Shown: positions 27,901 to 37,704 of the stretch, in pieces
Layout of the letters: each line of letters begins with the position of its first letter
Numbering within the stretch: the first letter of the stretch is position 1
DNA from: Rhizobium sp. S152
Lineage (GTDB): Bacteria; Pseudomonadota; Alphaproteobacteria; Rhizobiales; Rhizobiaceae
NCBI RefSeq assembly: GCF_030380735.1
Contig: NZ_JAUDRZ010000004.1
Span: 1 to 64,000 of the forward strand
DNA length: 64,000 nucleotides
Direction: 5' to 3'
Notes under the pieces: generated by a model
Told to the model about the DNA's origin: nothing
The model's input: only the letters and a program-made list of their open reading frames with translations
The model's database searches: none
Translations under genes and position numbers: made by a program

Positions 27901-29001
27901 TCAGGAAGGCGACGGGACCTGCGGTTGCCAAGCCCAGGCGCGCAGTAGTTCATAGAAGACGCTGAGTACGATCGGGCCGAGAAAAAGTCCGAGCAACCCG
28001 TATGACAGCGTGCCGCCGATGACGCCGATCAGGATCACAACCATCGGCGTCGCCAGTCCCTTCGCCATCAGGATCGGCTTCAGCACGTTGTCCACCACCA
28101 TGACCGGCACCGCAAGGATGGTGAAGATCAGGGCGGTGGAGGCGGGCCAGGCGAACCATCCCCAGATCATCACCGGGACGAGCACGAGACCGGGGCCCAG
28201 CTGAATGACGCAGAGGATGAAGACGACGAAGGTCAGCGCGCCGCGTGCCGGGATGTCGAAGAGCGCGAAGCAGACTGCGCACAGCAGTGTCTGCAGGAAG
28301 GCGACGCCGATCACGCCGCGCGAGACATTGCGCACGGTCGTTCCCGCCAGCCGCGCGAAGCCGACGCCCCTGTCGCCGCCGACGCGTTTGGCGAGCACCT
28401 GGATGGTGGCGGCGAGCCGTTCGGACATGGTGAGGAAGAAGCCCGACAATATGACCGACACGACGAAGCTCAAGACGCCGCCGCCGATCGAGGCGAGTTT
28501 GGCGATGGTTGCTCCCGCCACATGCAGAATAGGCTGCTGGAACTTGATGATGGTTGAGGCGAGGTCGCCGGTGACCTGGTTCCATACGGTAAAGATCTTC
28601 TCGCCGACGAAGGGCCATTCGCGAATGCCGGGAGGAGCAGCCGGCAGGGTGAAGCTTTCCGATTTCAGCTTGCCGACCATCAGTTCCACGGCCTCGGCGA
28701 AATTGACGGCGACGAGCGCCAGCGGCGCTATGATGAGCACCAGGCAGGCGACGACGATAACCGTCGCGGCGATGACCGGCCGGTTGCCGAGCAGGCGTGA
28801 GAGCGCGGCGAACATCGGGAAGAGGGCCACCGCGAGAATGGCCGACCAGACGACGATCAGCGCGAAGGGCGCGATGAGCAGCAGGGTCCAATAGGTGAAG
28901 AGCGCGATGATGCCCAGCCGGACCAGATCGCTGACGCGCGCCTCGATCGAAATCTGCCCGCCGTCCCTGGTCCCCTGCACGCCGTCGTTCACCTCGTCCA
29001 T
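27901..29001 (-). CDS. AI-2E/PerM-family membrane permease (copy 2)
   Basis: A 366-residue polytopic protein with an N-terminal pair of membrane helices (GIIALFTYWTLLLIAPFALI), a long soluble insert (SFTLPAAPPGIREWPFVGEK), and the family C-terminal region FVVFILCVIQLGPGLVLVPV and VIGGTLSYGLLGLFLGPIVL. Substrate is unknown. GGGAGGGG lies 8 nt before ATG 29001; an ATG at 29028 lacks such a site. It is 38 bp downstream of the PPK2 gene and appears to be the last gene of a minus-strand run that starts at 33199. Confidence 0.88.
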   Translation of the reverse strand: MDEVNDGVQGTRDGGQISIEARVSDLVRLGIIALFTYWTLLLIAPFALIVVWSAILAVALFPMFAALSRLLGNRPVIAATVIVVACLVLIIAPLALVAVNFAEAVELMVGKLKSESFTLPAAPPGIREWPFVGEKIFTVWNQVTGDLASTIIKFQQPILHVAGATIAKLASIGGGVLSFVVSVILSGFFLTMSERLAATIQVLAKRVGGDRGVGFARLAGTTVRNVSRGVIGVAFLQTLLCAVCFALFDIPARGALTFVVFILCVIQLGPGLVLVPVMIWGWFAWPASTALIFTILAVPVMVVDNVLKPILMAKGLATPMVVILIGVIGGTLSYGLLGLFLGPIVLSVFYELLRAWAWQPQVPSPS

Positions 29002-29039
29002 TGTCGCATCCCCTCCCGCGGTGGTCATTCGGCCCGCAT

Positions 29040-29885
29040 TCAGGGCACCGTATCGGGCACCATGCGGCGGATGCTGCGGTCCTCCACGAAGCCCGAGGGC
29101 TTCTTCTGGCGCTTGCCGAGATCGGGCGCCTCGAATTTCACGCGCTCGTAGGGGATGGACTGCAGGATGTGCGCGATGCAGTTGATCCGGGCGCGCTTCT
29201 TGTCGTCGGACGGGACGATCCACCACGGGGCGTGATTGCTGTCGGTCATCCGCAGCATCTCGTCATAGGCGCGGGTGTAATCCCACCAGCGCTGGTAGGA
29301 TTCGACGTCCATCGGGCTCAGCTTCCACTGCCGCACGGGGTCGTCGATACGGCGCCTGAAGCGGCGTTCCTGCTCTTCCTCGCTGACCGTCAGGAAGTAT
29401 TTGAGCAGCGTCACGCCGCTCTCTACGATGGCCGCCTCGAAGCGGGGCGCGAGTTCCAGGAAGCGCTGCACCTTCTTCTCGTTGCAGAAGCCCATGACGC
29501 GATCGACGCCGGCGCGGTTGTACCAGCTGCGGTCGAAAATCACGATCTCGCCGGCGGCCGGCATGTAGTTGATGTAGCGCTGCATGTAGATCTGCGACTT
29601 CTCGCGGTCGGTCGGGGCGGGCAGCGCGATCACGCGAAAGACGCGCGGGCTGACTTTTTCGGTGATGCGCTTGATCATGCCGCCCTTGCCGGCGGCGTCG
29701 CGGCCCTCGAAGACGATGACGATGCGCGCGCCGGATTTCTTCACCCATGCCTGAAGATGGGCCAGTTCCACCTGCAGGCGGCCGATCTCCTTCTCGTAGT
29801 CCCAGGATTTCTTTTTCTTCTTGCCGGTCTTGCCGTTGGCTGATGGTTCCTGATCGTGACCCTTGGTTTCCAGTATCTCTTCCAT
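29040..29885 (-). CDS. ppk2: Polyphosphate kinase 2 (PPK2)
   Basis: A 281-residue single-domain PPK2. A Lys-rich leader (KTGKKKKKSWDYEKE) precedes the kinase fold with Walker A EGRDAAGKGG (60-69), the lid-module residues PAPTDREKSQIYMQRY, and Walker B VIFDRSWYNRAGVDRVMGF (about 115-133). It transfers phosphate between polyphosphate and nucleoside (di)phosphates in the cytosol; direction and nucleotide preference depend on the subclass and cannot be assigned safely. GGAGGG lies 6 nt before the ATG. The gene is 17 bp downstream of the SulP permease, so co-transcription is very likely. Confidence 0.95.
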   Translation of the reverse strand: MEEILETKGHDQEPSANGKTGKKKKKSWDYEKEIGRLQVELAHLQAWVKKSGARIVIVFEGRDAAGKGGMIKRITEKVSPRVFRVIALPAPTDREKSQIYMQRYINYMPAAGEIVIFDRSWYNRAGVDRVMGFCNEKKVQRFLELAPRFEAAIVESGVTLLKYFLTVSEEEQERRFRRRIDDPVRQWKLSPMDVESYQRWWDYTRAYDEMLRMTDSNHAPWWIVPSDDKKRARINCIAHILQSIPYERVKFEAPDLGKRQKKPSGFVEDRSIRRMVPDTVP

Positions 29886-29902
29886 GGTTTTCCCTCCTGC
29901 TT

Positions 29903-31618
29903 TCAAACCGTGCCGGTTGCCGATGCCGTGCCTGTCCGATCGATGTCTCCGATCAGGGCCCGCAGGGCCTCTTCCCGGCCGTTGAAGATATTTCCGGCAC
30001 CGATTGTCTCGATGACCCCGGCGCGACCGAGAATGCCGCGGCTTTCCTCGCTGAGGTCGGCGATGGCGAAGGTGATGTTGCGCTTGGCGAGGATCTCGGC
30101 CACGGTCTCGAGCGCGGTGGCGCCGGTGCTGTCGATATGGGTGATGGCGCTGGCGTCGAGCACCAGGCATCGGGTCTCGGCGGGAAGGTTCTTCGTGACC
30201 GAGGTCAGGCGGGTTCTGATGTAATCGGCATTGTAGAAGAGGATGCTGCCCTGGATGGCGAAGACGGCGGCGCCGTCGACCGGGCGAGCTTCCGGATGGC
30301 GGGCGAGATCGAAGAAACCGTGCCGGCCTTCGATCCGGCCAAGCAGGCCGTCGCGCGGGAACATCGTCTGGCGCAGCAGATAGACGAGTGTCGCGGCAAC
30401 CGCGACGATGACGCCGTTGAGCACGCCGAAGCTGATGGCGCCCCACATGGCGATCAGCGCGAAGACGAACTCCATGCGGCTGATGCGCCAGATCTTGCGG
30501 AGTTCATGGACGTCGATGAGGCTGATCGCCGCCATCGCCAGGATCGCGGCCAGCGCAGGGATCGGAAGGATGCGCAGCGCGCTGTGCAGGAAGACGAGCG
30601 CTGCGATCAGCGTCGCCGCCGAGACGAGGCCCGCCGCCTGCGATACGCCGCCGGTCGAGAGGTTGATCGCCGTGCGGGAATCCGAAACGCTGATCGGGAA
30701 GGAGCCGAAAAGACCCGGCGCGATATTGGCGGCGCCGAGCCCGATCAGCTCCTGGTTGGCATCGACCTCCTCGCCGGTTCGCGAACCGAAGCTGCGCGCC
30801 GCGACGATCCCGGCGCCGAAGCTGACGAGGAATATCGCGGCCGAGCCGAGTATGATCTTGTCGAGCGGCATCTGGTGCAGGGCTGGCAGCGAGAAGCTCG
30901 GCAGACCGCTCGGGATATCGCCGACGACGGCGATGCCGCGTCCCCTAAAATCGAAGATCGCCGAGAGCACCACCGAGAGGACGACGACCAGCACAGGTCC
31001 CGGGATCTTGAGCTGGAAGGCGCGGACGAGCCACAGCAGCGCGAACATCACAAGGCCGAGAAGAAGCGAGGGCCAGTGGATCAGGCCGCTCTTGCCGGCG
31101 ATCTCGACCAGCGGCGGGACGAGCCCTTCGGATTCAATCTTCACGCCTGTGAAGCGGCCGATCTGGCCGATGAGGATCGACAGCGATACGCCCGCGAAAA
31201 ATCCGACAAGGATGGGACGTGATAGGAAGCTTGCGAGAACGCCGAGGCGCAGCAGCTTGGCTGCGATGCAGCAGAGGCCGACGCCCAGCGCCAGCGCCGA
31301 TGCGATGGCGACGCGATCGACCGGCGCACCAACAGGATAGGCCGCGGCAATCGCTCCCATCGCCGCCGCGAGCACGGTCATGGTGGCCGCATCCGGGCCC
31401 ACGACCAAGAGCCGCGAGGGACCGAAGATGGCGTAGGCGATCGGCGCGACGATGCTGGCATAAATTCCAGTTTCCGGGGGGAGGCCGGCGATGGCGGGAT
31501 AGGCGATCGCGCTCGGCAGACCGACGGCCGCAATCGACAGGCCGGCCGGGATGTCGCTCCTCAGCCAATCCCTGCTGAAACCGCTCAGGCCTCGCAACAT
31601 CGGAAGACTGCCTATCAC
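29903..31618 (-). CDS. SulP-family anion permease with STAS domain
   Basis: A 571-residue SulP transporter. It has the family opening WLRSDIPAGLSIAAVGLPSAIAYPAIAGLPPE (split when read), helices of the 7+7 inverted fold (GFFAGVSLSILIGQIG; FPISVSDSRTAINLSTGG), and a C-terminal STAS domain (about 450-565) with VLDASAITHIDSTGATAL. Members carry sulfate, bicarbonate or organic anions. The start is GTG at 31618, with GGAG 6 nt upstream; an internal ATG at 31600 is an alternative. It lies between the HlyD-like gene (82 bp upstream, with hairpins in the gap) and ppk2 (17 bp downstream). Confidence 0.92.
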   Translation of the reverse strand: MIGSLPMLRGLSGFSRDWLRSDIPAGLSIAAVGLPSAIAYPAIAGLPPETGIYASIVAPIAYAIFGPSRLLVVGPDAATMTVLAAAMGAIAAAYPVGAPVDRVAIASALALGVGLCCIAAKLLRLGVLASFLSRPILVGFFAGVSLSILIGQIGRFTGVKIESEGLVPPLVEIAGKSGLIHWPSLLLGLVMFALLWLVRAFQLKIPGPVLVVVLSVVLSAIFDFRGRGIAVVGDIPSGLPSFSLPALHQMPLDKIILGSAAIFLVSFGAGIVAARSFGSRTGEEVDANQELIGLGAANIAPGLFGSFPISVSDSRTAINLSTGGVSQAAGLVSAATLIAALVFLHSALRILPIPALAAILAMAAISLIDVHELRKIWRISRMEFVFALIAMWGAISFGVLNGVIVAVAATLVYLLRQTMFPRDGLLGRIEGRHGFFDLARHPEARPVDGAAVFAIQGSILFYNADYIRTRLTSVTKNLPAETRCLVLDASAITHIDSTGATALETVAEILAKRNITFAIADLSEESRGILGRAGVIETIGAGNIFNGREEALRALIGDIDRTGTASATGTV

Positions 31619-31640
31619 CGCGGGCTCCTTATCGCTCCGT

Positions 31641-31691
31641 CATGGGCTTTCCCCATGTTCGTGCCGGCCCCGCCCGAAGGACGGGACCGGC
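31641..31691. other. Two stem-loops in the HlyD-SulP intergenic gap
   Basis: CATGGG/CCCATG (31641-31646 and 31652-31657) and a longer hairpin (31663-31675 with 31679-31691, loop GAA, two mismatches). Neither is followed by a T-run in the direction of transcription, so they are more likely mRNA-processing or stability elements inside the operon than full terminators. Confidence 0.45.
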
Positions 31692-31700
31692 CTTCTCCCC

Positions 31701-32857
31701 TCAGTGCTCCAGGAACACGTAGTTCATCCAGCTGCTCATCCGCAGCAGCACCTTTCTCAATACCGCGACGTGGTGCCAGTGATGGGTGTAGACGGCCACT
31801 TCGGCGACCACACCGCCAGGTAGCTGGTAGCCCTCGGTGTTTTCCAGGATCTCTATGCTGGCGATCGTCTGGCCGGGTGCCGCGCGTTCGGGTGATTGTG
31901 GGTCGATCAGCGCGCCCGAGGGCTGCAGCTGGCCCTGCGCCATCACGTCGATGATCGCATCGACGCGCGCCTTGAAGATCTTGCCGGGCACCGCCTTGAA
32001 GGCGACTTCGGCATCGTCGCCGACGTTGACGCGCTGCAGCGAGTTCTGGATGAATGCCGCGCCCAGCATGCGGTCCTCGCTGTTGATGAACACCATGACC
32101 GGCCGCAGCGGAAGCGGGTTGGCCATCATTCCCGGGCGCAGGAAGACCTGCGTGACGTAGCCGTCACTGGGCGCGCGGACCGTCGTCTGGTCGAGATCGT
32201 ATTGGGCGTTGGCGAGTTCTGCCTGAAGGCGGGCGACGGTGGGGTTGGTGCCGTTTATCTCCGATTCATAGGCCAGTTTCGCCTGTGTGGCCTGAGCGCG
32301 GGCGGTGTCGACGGCGGCCTCCGCCGTCAGGTAGATGCCCCTGCGGTTCTCGACCTCGAGTTCGGAATAGACGGCGCCGCGGCCGCTCGACTTGGCGTTC
32401 TCGTTCGATGCCTGGAATTTCTCGAAGGCCTGCAGCGAACGGTCCCTGGAGGCTTCGGCGCCGACGACGGCCGCATTGGCGGCATCGAGGGCGGCTTTCA
32501 GCTGCAGCACAGTCTGCTTGGCCTCGGCAAGCGCCGCCGTCTTCTGGTCGACCGTGAACTGATAGGGGCGCGGATCGATGCGGAAGAGAACGTCGCCCTT
32601 CTTCAGCGGTACATTGGGCGTCACCGGCACCTCGACCACCTGGCCGCCGACCGTGGGGATGACGGGCGCGGAGGTGAAGTAGATTCGGGCATCGCTGGTG
32701 TAGGGATGATTGTAGCTCATCAGCAGCAACAGCGTGGAGATCAGGAAGATGCCGCCGAGCACGGCGGTTGCGAGCGTCCACTGGTTCACCGGAATACGGA
32801 AGATCCTGAAGATCGCGTAGCAGAGCGCGGCATAGGTGAGGATGAGAAGCAGGTCCA

Positions 32858-32858
<1 letters not shown>
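31701..32858 (-). CDS. HlyD-family membrane fusion protein (YiaV-like)
   Basis: A 385-residue protein with two N-terminal membrane helices (LLLILTYAALCYAIF; LATAVLGGIFLISTLLLLM), then a periplasmic adaptor with a split lipoyl domain (PTVGGQVVEVPVTPNVPLKKG and VRAPSDGYVTQVFLRPG) and a helical hairpin between. The C-terminus after the barrel domain is short, ending in WMNYVFLEH. It resembles E. coli YiaV/YibH, which pairs with the small DUF3302 protein YiaW/YibI. Its ATG shares one nucleotide with the stop of the DUF3302 gene (TGATG), so the two are translated together. No pump gene is adjacent, so the partner of this adaptor is unknown. Confidence 0.9.
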
Positions 32859-33199
<341 letters not shown>

Positions 33200-33296
33200 G
33201 GCTCTTCCTTTCGGCTCGGTGATGCGCGGCCGAACGCGGATGCAGCGGCCGTGACGAGCACGAAAAAAGACTAGACCCGCGCGCCGCCGGATGCCC

Positions 33297-33320
33297 GTAG
33301 CATCACGTAACATCTATCGG
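33297..33320. promoter_or_regulatory. Putative regulator binding site, copy C
   Basis: A 24-bp sequence with core ATCACGTAACATCT, flanked by GTAG and GG, identical to copy B (27517-27540) at 20 of 24 positions. It lies 98 bp upstream of the GTG of the DUF3302 gene, in the same relative orientation as copy B to its regulator gene. The flanking GCGCCG upstream is also shared. Confidence 0.5.
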
Positions 33321-33492
33321 ATCACGCGGATCGGCCGCCCTGTGGCGTGCCAAGCCCGATGAAGGATTTCAGAATATCGCGAGCGGAATTGCAGCGTCTT
33401 CAGGGCCTGTAGGTTCGTGTATCTTACGTCGGCGCGCGAAAGCGCTCGGATATAATGGTCTCGTTTACTTGGCACGAAGGGCTGAGGTGACC

Positions 33493-33807
33493 ATGAGCTG
33501 GAGAGGAAGCAGTCCATTGCAAGTTTCCGCCTTATCGGTGGCGGAGGTGCATTTCCCTGATCAGACCGGCAAGATGCGGCGGCTGTACGACAGCAGCGAG
33601 GCGTTTCGCGGCATGTGCGAGGATCTCGCGGCAGCCGAGGAGACGCTTGCTCATGTCGACAACCTGCCGGCTCGCGAGCGCGAGGATCGGCGCAAGGAAT
33701 ACGGAAGCCTTGTGGAGGAGCTCGTCATCGAGATCGGCGAGGCGCTCGCGCGAGCGAACGTCGTGATGCTGCGCCGGTTCGATATCGGCAGGCAGAAGGC
33801 GCGGTAG
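33493..33807 (+). CDS. Small helical protein of unknown function (104 residues)
   Basis: No named family recognised. The N-terminal 30 residues are loop-like and begin MSWRGSSPLQVSALS; the rest is helical with FRGMCEDLAAAEETLAHV, an Arg/Glu-rich stretch, EYGSLVEELVIEIGEALA and a basic C-terminus. The arrangement of a Met/Cys-containing helix followed by EY-x-x-L resembles the 81-residue protein at 27637. GAGG lies 6 nt before the ATG at 33493. It is divergent from the DUF3302 operon and converges with the gene at 33900. Confidence 0.65.
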   Translation: MSWRGSSPLQVSALSVAEVHFPDQTGKMRRLYDSSEAFRGMCEDLAAAEETLAHVDNLPAREREDRRKEYGSLVEELVIEIGEALARANVVMLRRFDIGRQKAR

Positions 33808-33899
33808 GGTCGCCTGCCGGGGAACGACGGCCGGGTTGATGGCATTACGCGACGCGCGTCCTCCCTTGACCGTGAATTGCCGCTCGGCGCACCGACGCC

Positions 33900-34361
33900 T
33901 CAATCGATCGGCGGTTCCCAGGTCAGAAAGAGGCCGACGTCGCCCGGGATGCCCTCGGGAAAGTTGATGATCAGCGCCTTGAGGCCGTAGCCCTGCGGCT
34001 TCGCCAGTTCCTCGAATAGATCGAAGATCTCCTTCGCCTTTCCCTGCAAGGTTTTCTGCCAGCCCGGCAGGCTGTTGTTGATGGCGCGCCCGCCATCGTC
34101 GCAAAAGCTCGAGGGGAAACTGTAGATCATCGCCTCGAACTTGCCATCGGCCGCCGCCTTCATGACCAGACGCTTGATCATGGCGCGTTCCTTCTCGCCG
34201 ATGTGCTCGCGAAAGAAATCCTCCACGAATTCGGCGTGCTTCTTCGCTTCGCGCGCCTTGATCTTTTCGTCGCGCTCCATTTCCGCCATCTGGAGCTCAA
34301 GGGCTTTCTTGCGTAGGTCTTCGGCGCTGCCCATCGGATGGGGCGCGGATGTCGCTGTCAT
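33900..34361 (-). CDS. Conserved hypothetical protein (153 residues)
   Basis: Not recognised by name. The N-terminal half is a long charged helix rich in Glu, Lys and Met (KKALELQMAEMERDEKIKAR), followed by a mixed region with FEAMIYSFPSSFCDDGGRAI, a Gly/Trp turn SLPGWQKTLQG, and a C-terminal ALIINFPEGIPGDVGLFLTW that looks like a buried beta-strand. It is predicted to be cytosolic with no signal or membrane segment. GGAGGA lies 6-7 nt before the ATG at 34361. About 95-108 bp upstream is ATGTTACGCG, which shares the core of the putative sites at 27517 and 33297 but in the opposite orientation. Confidence 0.7.
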   Translation of the reverse strand: MTATSAPHPMGSAEDLRKKALELQMAEMERDEKIKAREAKKHAEFVEDFFREHIGEKERAMIKRLVMKAAADGKFEAMIYSFPSSFCDDGGRAINNSLPGWQKTLQGKAKEIFDLFEELAKPQGYGLKALIINFPEGIPGDVGLFLTWEPPID

Positions 34362-34496
34362 GTCGATGTCCTCCAGGCTCCTTGATCGTTGCAACGATGA
34401 TACGGCCTTTGCGACAGGGAAGGCAGTATCATACCGGCCGGGAGGGGTATGATACGGTATGTTACGCGCAGCCTCCGATGGACGATCCGCGCGCGT

Positions 34497-37400
34497 TCAG
34501 CCGCCCGAGGGAAGGGCGGACAGGCTGGCCAGCGTCTTCGACGTCCACAGATCCGCCCCCTGGTGGCGGGCGACTTCGAGCGATTGCAGGAAGGAGGCGC
34601 GGGCGCTGAGGCCCGAGGGGTCGAGACGGGCGTTGATCTCTCCCTGCAGGCGCAGCAGTTCGGCGGTGAAGTAGTTCTCGCCGGTGTGGGCGACGAGATC
34701 GAGCGCGGCGGAAACCGTCACCGTCGCCTGCACCAGATCGTCCATGGCGATGTAGGCGCCGGCAAGCAACGCCAGATAGCAGGTCTTGTCGATTTCCTGG
34801 TCGCCGAGGTTTTCGCAGGTCTTGCGCATCCTTTCCAGCGCCTCGCGATCCCGCTCCGCCTTTACCGTTATCCAGGCCTGGAAGAAGGAAGCGACGTTCA
34901 GCCACATGCGAAAGCCGTTTTCGGCTGCAAGCGCCGAGAGTTCGTCGAGCTTCTCGCGCAGCGGCCGGTAGTCGTCGCGGATCGCGTGCAATACGCAGCA
35001 ATTGCCGAGGCAGGCGGCGAGCCTATAGACGGAATGGCGCCGCGCGTCCTTCTCGGCGGCGAGATAGAGCTCCATCGCGCCGGCCTCGTCATCCGTGATC
35101 TGCAGCGTCCACGACAGATAGAGCATGCTCATGCTGGGGAAATCGCTGCCGATTTCCTCGGCGCGGTCGAGATGCTGCAGTGCCCGCTCCAGATAATCCT
35201 TCGCCTGGGTGAATTGTCCCTGGCAGAAGAGGCACATGCCCTTGAACTGCATGCCGAGCACCAGTGCCCTCAGGCTGTTGCGCGCGGTGCCGATGTCGAG
35301 CAGCTCGTCGGCGGCCCATTCGGCATCGGCGAAGCGGGCGGAATTGAAGGCGATGCCGAACAGGCCGTCCAGAGCGCGGATCGGGGCCTCGACGTCGCCG
35401 AGCGTTTCGCTGAGCCGCATGACATTGCGGTAGGCAGCGCTTCCCTCGGGCGTGACGTAGCCGAAGGTGGCGTAGAGCACATCGCCGCGCTCCAGCTCCA
35501 GGCGCAGCTGCATGAGGTCGCGCTTGCCGGACGCCGGCAGTTTCGCCAGACAATCCAGGCCGTTGGCGAACATGTTGGCCGCTTCGACCTTGGCCCAGGT
35601 CTTGGCGGTCGCAAGCCCGGCAGCCAGCCAGCAGTCGGCGGCGCGTTCGAATAGCTCGGCTTCGGCGAAGTGCTGGGCGAGCACTTCCGGATGCTCGCCG
35701 GCCTGCCGGGGATAGAGGCGTTCGATGGCGCGAGCGACCTGGGCGTGTAGTTCCCTTGACCGCTCGCGCAGCAGCGTTTCGCGCGCCGCTTCCTGAAGCA
35801 GGGCATGCGCGAAGGCGTAGCGGCGCCCGCCGGTGTCCTGAAGGGGCGCGATCAATCCGGCCTCGGTCAGGCGATCGAGGATCGGCACGAGGGCAGGGGG
35901 TGCGAGACCGCACAGATCGGCGACTAGCGGAACATCGAATTCGCGGCCGACGACCGCCGCGACCTGGGCGATGGTCTTGCCGGGGCCGATCTTGTCGAGG
36001 CGCGAAAGCAGGGAGGACTGGATCGAGCTCGGCAGCCCGATCGCCGGTATGGCAGGCGTCTGCACCGCGTCTTCCGACGTGGCATCGCTGTCGAGGAAGG
36101 CGCGCGCCAGCTCCTCGACATAGAGCGGCACGCCTTCGCTCTTTTCGAGCAGCCGAGCCCTTGCCTCCGCCGAAAGGCTCTGGTCGGCCACGAGATTGCG
36201 CACCAGCGCCTGCGTTTCGCTTTCGTCGAGGCGATCGAGATGCAGAGCACGGAGAGCGCCATCGTCGCGCGGCATCCAGGACTGGCGTTCGCGGGTGGTG
36301 ATCAGGATCAGCATCCGGTACGAGGGCGCCTCGGCAACGAGCGCCTGCAGCACGTCGCGCGACGACGGGTCGATCCAGTGTTCGTCCTCTATGCTCAAGA
36401 GAACCGGCCCCTCGTCGGTAACATGGCGCAGCCAGTCGATCAGGATGCGCCTAGACAGGTGGCGCTGACGCGAGGGCACAAGGCGGGGCATGGCATAGCG
36501 GGACTGCTCGATGCCGAGCAACTCGGCGAATGTGGGCAAGGAATCCGAGAGGGCAATATCGCTCAGCGAAAGGACAGCTTCGAGCTTTGCCAATGCTGTC
36601 TCCGGCGGATCGGCGGCGTCGATGCCGGCGTGGCGCTTCAAGAGCGTCAGGAACGGGAAAAGCGGGCTGTTGGCATAGGCGCCGGCACATTGCAGGGTCA
36701 TCTGCCTGCACGGACCAAGCCGCCTTTGCACCTCGTATACCAGCCGCGACTTGCCGATGCCCGGCTCGCCGATGATCACGGCCGCGCGCCCCCTGGAATC
36801 CGCGTTCATCGTCCGCCACAGGCCGACGAGCTCATCGATCTCGGACTGGCGGCCGACGAGTTCGGTCAGCTGCAGGCGGCGGGAGAAACGGTTCTCCACC
36901 ATCTTCGGTGCGTCGGCTCGCCAGACATGGACGTCGGCGGGAAAGCCCTTGGGGCGGCGCATGCCGAGATCGGTGAAATCGAAGGCGCCGGACGCCGCGT
37001 CATGGGTCTTCTGGTCGGTGAGGACTGTCTGCGGCTCGGCCAGCGACTGCAGGCGCTGCGCGAGATTGGGGATGGAGCCGAGGGCGACCGTCGAGACGCC
37101 GGCAGGCGCGCCGATGAAATCGCCGACGACGACAAGGCCACTGGCGATGCCGATGCGAACACGCAGCGAGCTGCCATCGGGAACCGCGATATCTGGGACG
37201 AGGCGCAGGATATCGAAGGCGAGTTCGAGGGCGCGCTCGGCATCGTCTTCTTCCGCCACCGGATAGCCGAAGAGTGCCTGGAAGGCGTCGCCAATATAGT
37301 TGGCGGCGATGCCGTTGTGATCGCGCACGGCGCTGGTGCATTCGGCGAGATAGGCCTGCGTGAGCTTGGTGAAATCCTCCGGGTCGAGGCTGGTCGCATA

Positions 37401-37658
37401 TTCGGTGGAGCCGACCAGATCGCAGAAGAGGATCGTCAAGGAACGACGTTCGACGGAGGTGGCAGCGGCGGCATCCTCGGCGACCAGTTGCTTGATGGCG
37501 GCCAGAATCTTGCGTCTCGGGCCGAGGACGACCTGCATCTCCTTGAGGTCGGCTTCCGTCAGCAGGCGCAGGCTTTCCATGTCGATCTCGGCGCGTGCGA
37601 AAAGGGGCGCGAGATGCGCGAGCCCAAGTCTTTCCAGCCAGTGTGCGATGTCGTCCAT
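34497..37658 (-). CDS. SAM - class III nucleotide cyclase - AAA ATPase - TPR signalling protein
   Basis: A 1053-residue cytosolic protein. Residues 1-60 form a SAM domain (MDDIAHWLERLGLAHLAPLF), 70-245 a class III cyclase domain with metal aspartates D80 (LFCDLVGST) and D124 (YIGDAFQALFG), and catalytic N198/R202 (PNLAQRL). From about 265 comes an AAA_16/STAND-type ATPase with Walker A GEPGIGKSR (297-305) and an ATPase core ending near 560, then a long TPR-like helical region. The purine-recognition positions are unusual: the usual Lys before IGD is Asn119 or Asn120, and the usual Asp in GD-VN is Ser. Start ATG 37658 has AGGA 8 nt upstream. SAM-cyclase-AAA proteins are common in rhizobia; their signals are mostly unknown. 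Confidence 0.88.
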   Translation of the reverse strand: MDDIAHWLERLGLAHLAPLFARAEIDMESLRLLTEADLKEMQVVLGPRRKILAAIKQLVAEDAAAATSVERRSLTILFCDLVGSTEYATSLDPEDFTKLTQAYLAECTSAVRDHNGIAANYIGDAFQALFGYPVAEEDDAERALELAFDILRLVPDIAVPDGSSLRVRIGIASGLVVVGDFIGAPAGVSTVALGSIPNLAQRLQSLAEPQTVLTDQKTHDAASGAFDFTDLGMRRPKGFPADVHVWRADAPKMVENRFSRRLQLTELVGRQSEIDELVGLWRTMNADSRGRAAVIIGEPGIGKSRLVYEVQRRLGPCRQMTLQCAGAYANSPLFPFLTLLKRHAGIDAADPPETALAKLEAVLSLSDIALSDSLPTFAELLGIEQSRYAMPRLVPSRQRHLSRRILIDWLRHVTDEGPVLLSIEDEHWIDPSSRDVLQALVAEAPSYRMLILITTRERQSWMPRDDGALRALHLDRLDESETQALVRNLVADQSLSAEARARLLEKSEGVPLYVEELARAFLDSDATSEDAVQTPAIPAIGLPSSIQSSLLSRLDKIGPGKTIAQVAAVVGREFDVPLVADLCGLAPPALVPILDRLTEAGLIAPLQDTGGRRYAFAHALLQEAARETLLRERSRELHAQVARAIERLYPRQAGEHPEVLAQHFAEAELFERAADCWLAAGLATAKTWAKVEAANMFANGLDCLAKLPASGKRDLMQLRLELERGDVLYATFGYVTPEGSAAYRNVMRLSETLGDVEAPIRALDGLFGIAFNSARFADAEWAADELLDIGTARNSLRALVLGMQFKGMCLFCQGQFTQAKDYLERALQHLDRAEEIGSDFPSMSMLYLSWTLQITDDEAGAMELYLAAEKDARRHSVYRLAACLGNCCVLHAIRDDYRPLREKLDELSALAAENGFRMWLNVASFFQAWITVKAERDREALERMRKTCENLGDQEIDKTCYLALLAGAYIAMDDLVQATVTVSAALDLVAHTGENYFTAELLRLQGEINARLDPSGLSARASFLQSLEVARHQGADLWTSKTLASLSALPSGG

Positions 37659-37704
37659 GGGGATATTCCTGCGTGTGGAGAGTAGCATTTCCGAGGGGGC
37701 GGAC

